The notes beneath the pieces are model-generated. The model was not told the origin of the DNA. It worked only from the letters and a program-made list of their open reading frames with translations, and did not search any database. Shown here piece by piece: positions 61,594-64,000 of a stretch of 64,000 nucleotides of DNA. Positions within the stretch are counted from its first letter, which is position 1, and each line of letters starts with the position of its first letter. This DNA is from Campylobacterales bacterium (GTDB lineage: Bacteria > Campylobacterota > Campylobacteria > Campylobacterales > Sulfurimonadaceae). The position numbers and the translations under genes are program-made. The stretch covers positions 148,364 through 212,363 of the forward strand of contig JAFGUB010000032.1 of assembly GCA_016938735.1 (NCBI GenBank), in the 5' to 3' direction.

Positions 61594-62732
61594 GCCTACA
61601 TGTAAACCTCTCGAAGGCCAAAGCCAAGCTGCTGCTCGATCAGCCCTATCTGGGCACGCTCGCAAGCCGTCTGGAGCTTGTGGCTTCGGATCGTATCGGC
61701 GCGGTGCTGTGTGATGGGATGCGGCTGGAGTACAACGACAGCTATCTTGAAGCGCTTTCACTCGATGAGCTCTGCTTCGTGCTTGCCAACGGCGCGATGC
61801 ACGCGGTGCTTGCCCATGAGCAGCGCCAAAAAGCTCGGCTCTCGTGGCTGTGGCAGCTCGCCACCGACCACGCCATCAACGCCATGCTGGTACACAACGG
61901 CATGAGCGCTCCGCAGGGCGTGGCGTATGAGCCGCGTTTTGAGGGGATGTACGCCGAGGAGATCTACGCGCAGCTGCGCAGCGAGATCAAAAACGAAAGC
62001 TACTCGGACGATGAGAGTAACGACGTCGGCTACAACGAAAACCATCAGCGCCGCCAAAAAGAGCAACCCAGAGCGCCGCAAGGCGAAGAGGCACACAACC
62101 GTCTGGTGCAGGAGGTAGAGGCACGGCTGGGTGAAGCGATCTTGGAGCAGCTTCACCAAGAGGCGCTCTCTCGCGCCGGTGATGCCCTGCCGCAGGGGCT
62201 GGAGCGCTTTTTTAGCCTTACATGTAAGGCTTCGATTGACTGGCGTAGCGAGCTGCACCACGTGCTTGATCGCTTCTACCGTAGTGATTATCGGATGATG
62301 CCGCCGAGTAAAAAACTGCTCTATGCGGGGGTTTATCTGCCCTCTTTGGCGGGGGAGCACCTGAATTTAAGCGTGGCGATCGATACTTCGGGGTCGGTCG
62401 ATGAGGTGCGGCTGGGGCGCTTTATCGATGAGCTTGAATCGCTTTTAAACGCCTTTTCGGATGTGACGCTGACGCTCTATGTGGCCGATGATCGCATCCG
62501 CGAGGTGCGCAGCTTCGAGCGCGGCGAGAAGGTCGAATACCGCCTGATCGGCGGAGGCGGAACCGATTTTCGCCCCGTGATCGCCGCTGCCGCGCAGTCG
62601 CGTCTGCTGCTGTACTTCACCGATCTGCAAGGCACGTTTGGCGACGCGCCCTCTGAGTGTGAAGTGATCTGGATCGCACCCGAGGCAAAGGCGGTGCCTT
62701 TTGGGCGGGTGATTGTCTGCGTATGTAGTTAA
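61590..62732 (+). CDS. VWA-like protein (DUF2201), MoxR partner
   Basis: 380 residues. N-terminal DUF2201 metallopeptidase-like part (HAVLAHEQRQKARLSWLWQL, ATDHAINAMLV). C-terminal VWA domain: LSVAIDTSGSVDEVRLGRFI is the MIDAS DxSxS, and GGGGTDFRPVI the second loop. The middle (about 135-180) is a polar linker. Paired with MoxR ATPase in many bacteria. Palindrome copies CTACATGTAA at 61596 (its second to fifth codons) and TTACATGTAA at 62218. Confidence 0.85.
   Translation: MSLHVNLSKAKAKLLLDQPYLGTLASRLELVASDRIGAVLCDGMRLEYNDSYLEALSLDELCFVLANGAMHAVLAHEQRQKARLSWLWQLATDHAINAMLVHNGMSAPQGVAYEPRFEGMYAEEIYAQLRSEIKNESYSDDESNDVGYNENHQRRQKEQPRAPQGEEAHNRLVQEVEARLGEAILEQLHQEALSRAGDALPQGLERFFSLTCKASIDWRSELHHVLDRFYRSDYRMMPPSKKLLYAGVYLPSLAGEHLNLSVAIDTSGSVDEVRLGRFIDELESLLNAFSDVTLTLYVADDRIREVRSFERGEKVEYRLIGGGGTDFRPVIAAAAQSRLLLYFTDLQGTFGDAPSECEVIWIAPEAKAVPFGRVIVCVCS
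62215..62230. repeat. Consensus copy of the iterated palindrome GCCTTACATGTAAGGC
   Basis: A perfect 16-bp palindrome; the same 16 bases are at 54662-54677. Exact TTACATGTAA cores start at 817, 6765, 7245, 8561, 14315, 15739, 32863, 45295, 54665, 55083, 56343, 60380 and 62218. One-base variants start at 12422, 43913, 45527, 57827, 59997, 61596 and 63863, always changed at an outer base. Nearly every ACATGT in the window lies in this context. In genes, it is read Leu-His-Val (6765, 7245, 8561, 12422, 14315, 45295, 56343, 60380, 61596, 63863) or Thr-Cys-x (817, 32863, 43913, 55083, 57827, 59997, 62218). Confidence 0.93.
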
Positions 62733-62780
62733 CTATAAGATACAATACATATAGATTAAAAATAAAGAAAAGGATATCTG

Positions 62781-63029
62781 ATGTTAACGTATGGTGTAAC
62801 CGATATTCAAAACAAACCCTCTTTAATGAAAGCGATAGACGTTGCAGCGATCATTGATCGTCGAGCACACACTACAGTAGGATATTTTATCTCCTCTAAA
62901 TATGAAAAATTCATCTTGCCTGTTATTGAAAAAATCGATCGTGAAGAGAAACTGGCGAAACTTCATAAACTGAAAAATCATCAGGATTTAGAATTCGCAG
63001 AGATCGGAGTGGATGATGGAATTCAATAG
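62781..63029 (+). CDS. Antitoxin of a MazF-type pair, putative
   Basis: 82 residues, AAAAGGAT before ATG. MLTYGVTDIQNKPSLMKAID resembles the Phd/YefM-type N-terminus; FISSKYEKFILPVIEKIDRE follows. Overlaps the toxin gene by 14-17 bases. Antitoxin type is a guess from position. Confidence 0.7.
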   Translation: MLTYGVTDIQNKPSLMKAIDVAAIIDRRAHTTVGYFISSKYEKFILPVIEKIDREEKLAKLHKLKNHQDLEFAEIGVDDGIQ

Positions 63030-63348
63030 AGGGGATATTGTCATCGTCAATCTGTATCCCAAAAAGGGGGATGAAGTAGGAAAAATCAGACCGGCGGTCG
63101 TGATTTCCGACGATGATGAAAACGCGATTTTAGATACGGTGATACTGATGCCGTTATCCACCGATCTCATCGACAATCTGGACCCTTATCGCATGAGACT
63201 TTCTGCCCGAGACGGTCTCAAAGAGGAATCAGATATTTTGGTCAATCAAATCCGTTCCCTTTCAAAAACGAGAATCAAAGAAAAGATTGCCAAAATCTCT
63301 TCAGATGAGTACGATACGCTCATCCAGTATCTTTGCAGGAACTTTTAG
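63013..63348 (+). CDS. MazF/PemK-family toxin
   Basis: 111 residues (ATG 63013 or 63016). GDIVIVNLYPKKGDEVGKIR, PAVVISDD, TVILMPLST and ILVNQIRSLSKTRIKEKIAK are the MazF family blocks. An mRNA interferase, kept in check by the product of the gene before it. Confidence 0.88.
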   Translation: MMEFNRGDIVIVNLYPKKGDEVGKIRPAVVISDDDENAILDTVILMPLSTDLIDNLDPYRMRLSARDGLKEESDILVNQIRSLSKTRIKEKIAKISSDEYDTLIQYLCRNF

Positions 63349-63370
63349 AGGATTGAAACAGGACTGCGTT

Positions 63371-63718
63371 TTATCCTAACTCAAGCAAAGCTTTCAAACC
63401 CTCATCAATTCGGCTCATCTCATCTTCCAAAACATGGCACAGATTTTTGAGAATCCGTTTTTTAGACACGCCACGAACCTGTTCTATCATTGCTTCGCAC
63501 GCCTGATCTAGTCCTGTTCGTGGAGGCAGCGCGATTCTGAAAAGCCCCTCCCCGATGCAATTGGTCGTCAAAGGGACAATTGTTGCAAGTTCAAGAATTT
63601 CGTTGACTTCGCTGCTTGAGACAATGACGCAGAGACGAATTTTTCCAGCTTCGTTGTTACGCTGAGGATTGAGGTTGACCAGAACGATCTCGCCTCGTTT
63701 ATAGTGCATTGAGGCCAT
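63371..63718 (-). CDS. MazF/PemK-family toxin, second pair
   Basis: 115 residues from ATG 63718 (63721 or 63709 also possible). GEIVLVNLNPQRNNEAGKIR, LCVIVSSSEVNE, ATIVPLTTN, and EQVRGVSKKRILKNLCHV match MazF. Convergent with the first pair, 22 bases apart. Overlaps its antitoxin gene by about 20 bases. Confidence 0.88.
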   Translation of the reverse strand: MASMHYKRGEIVLVNLNPQRNNEAGKIRLCVIVSSSEVNEILELATIVPLTTNCIGEGLFRIALPPRTGLDQACEAMIEQVRGVSKKRILKNLCHVLEDEMSRIDEGLKALLELG

Positions 63719-63947
63719 CATCCAAACTTCCTTCCAAAAGTTCATATTCACGCTTGGCATGTGCTTTGATGCGTTTCGCTTCTTCTACAAGACGGATATT
63801 TTTTTCATCAACATGTGTAATTACGACACGGTTGTTTTGTTGGGAGATTTCGATTTTATCCCCTACATGTAAAGCCAGCGCATCCATGATTTCTTTAGGC
63901 AAGCGTATGGCCGCAGAGTTACCCCATTTTGAAATTTTGGCTGTCAT
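63699..63947 (-). CDS. MazE/AbrB-type antitoxin
   Basis: 82 residues from ATG 63947. ISKWGNSAAIRLPKEIMDAL and VGDKIEISQQNNRVVI is the swapped-hairpin AbrB fold of MazE. The acidic C-terminus (EYELLEGSLDDGLNAL) would bind the toxin. Near-copy of the palindrome (CTACATGTAA) at 63863, read as Leu-His-Val. Confidence 0.88.
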   Translation of the reverse strand: MTAKISKWGNSAAIRLPKEIMDALALHVGDKIEISQQNNRVVITHVDEKNIRLVEEAKRIKAHAKREYELLEGSLDDGLNAL

Positions 63948-64000
63948 GATATACCCCACTGTTGTATCTACATAAGTATATCATTTCTTCTACTGTTGCG

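Overview
The window looks like a chromosome segment of a Campylobacterota bacterium (formerly Epsilonproteobacteria), probably near Sulfurimonas, Sulfuricurvum or Sulfurovum. This rests on the core genes: uvrC, nadB, an NhaD-type antiporter, guaA, hemD, purD, lptD, an MCE/MlaD protein, pnp, and an ATP synthase c subunit with an N-terminal signal peptide. A 6S-like RNA sits just before purD. The genus is inference; no rRNA is present.

Layout. 1-16.3 kb is core: the start of a PAS sensor gene, uvrC (-), then a long plus-strand run from nadB to atpE and tRNA-Leu(GAG). 16.3-54.2 kb is a roughly 38-kb integrated element. Its left end is the 3' half of the tRNA-Leu gene and its right end is a copy of that half-gene (16269-16322 and 54155-54208; 34 identical bases). 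A tyrosine recombinase gene lies inside each end and a third lies near 47 kb. The element holds plasmid-like small-gene operons, an SF2 helicase gene, a repeat-rich non-coding block, and a defence block at 25.9-35.7 kb. It also holds a Y-family polymerase gene, a secreted subtilase gene and many broken or duplicated gene pieces. 54.4-64 kb is again core-like: dipeptide epimerase, DUF819 permease, ExoX-like nuclease, an LRV / MoxR ATPase / VWA operon, and three toxin-antitoxin pairs.

The defence block reads, in transcription order on the minus strand: hsdM, hsdS, HigB-like toxin, XRE-ImmA/IrrE protein, CD-NTase, S-4TM membrane effector, hsdR. A two-gene CBASS and a toxin/regulator pair are thus inserted between hsdS and hsdR, nearly gap-free.

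The least explained signal is a 10-bp palindrome, TTACATGTAA (often extended to GCYTTACATGTAARGC). I count 13 exact copies and 7 with one end-base change, almost all inside unrelated genes. It is read as Leu-His-Val in some and Thr-Cys-Lys/Thr in others, so DNA-level rather than protein-level selection is implied. About 0.06 exact copies would be expected by chance in 64 kb. It is dense in the core flanks and sparse in the element. It behaves like a highly iterated palindrome (compare HIP1 of cyanobacteria) or an uptake/methylation signal; I know of no description for this group.
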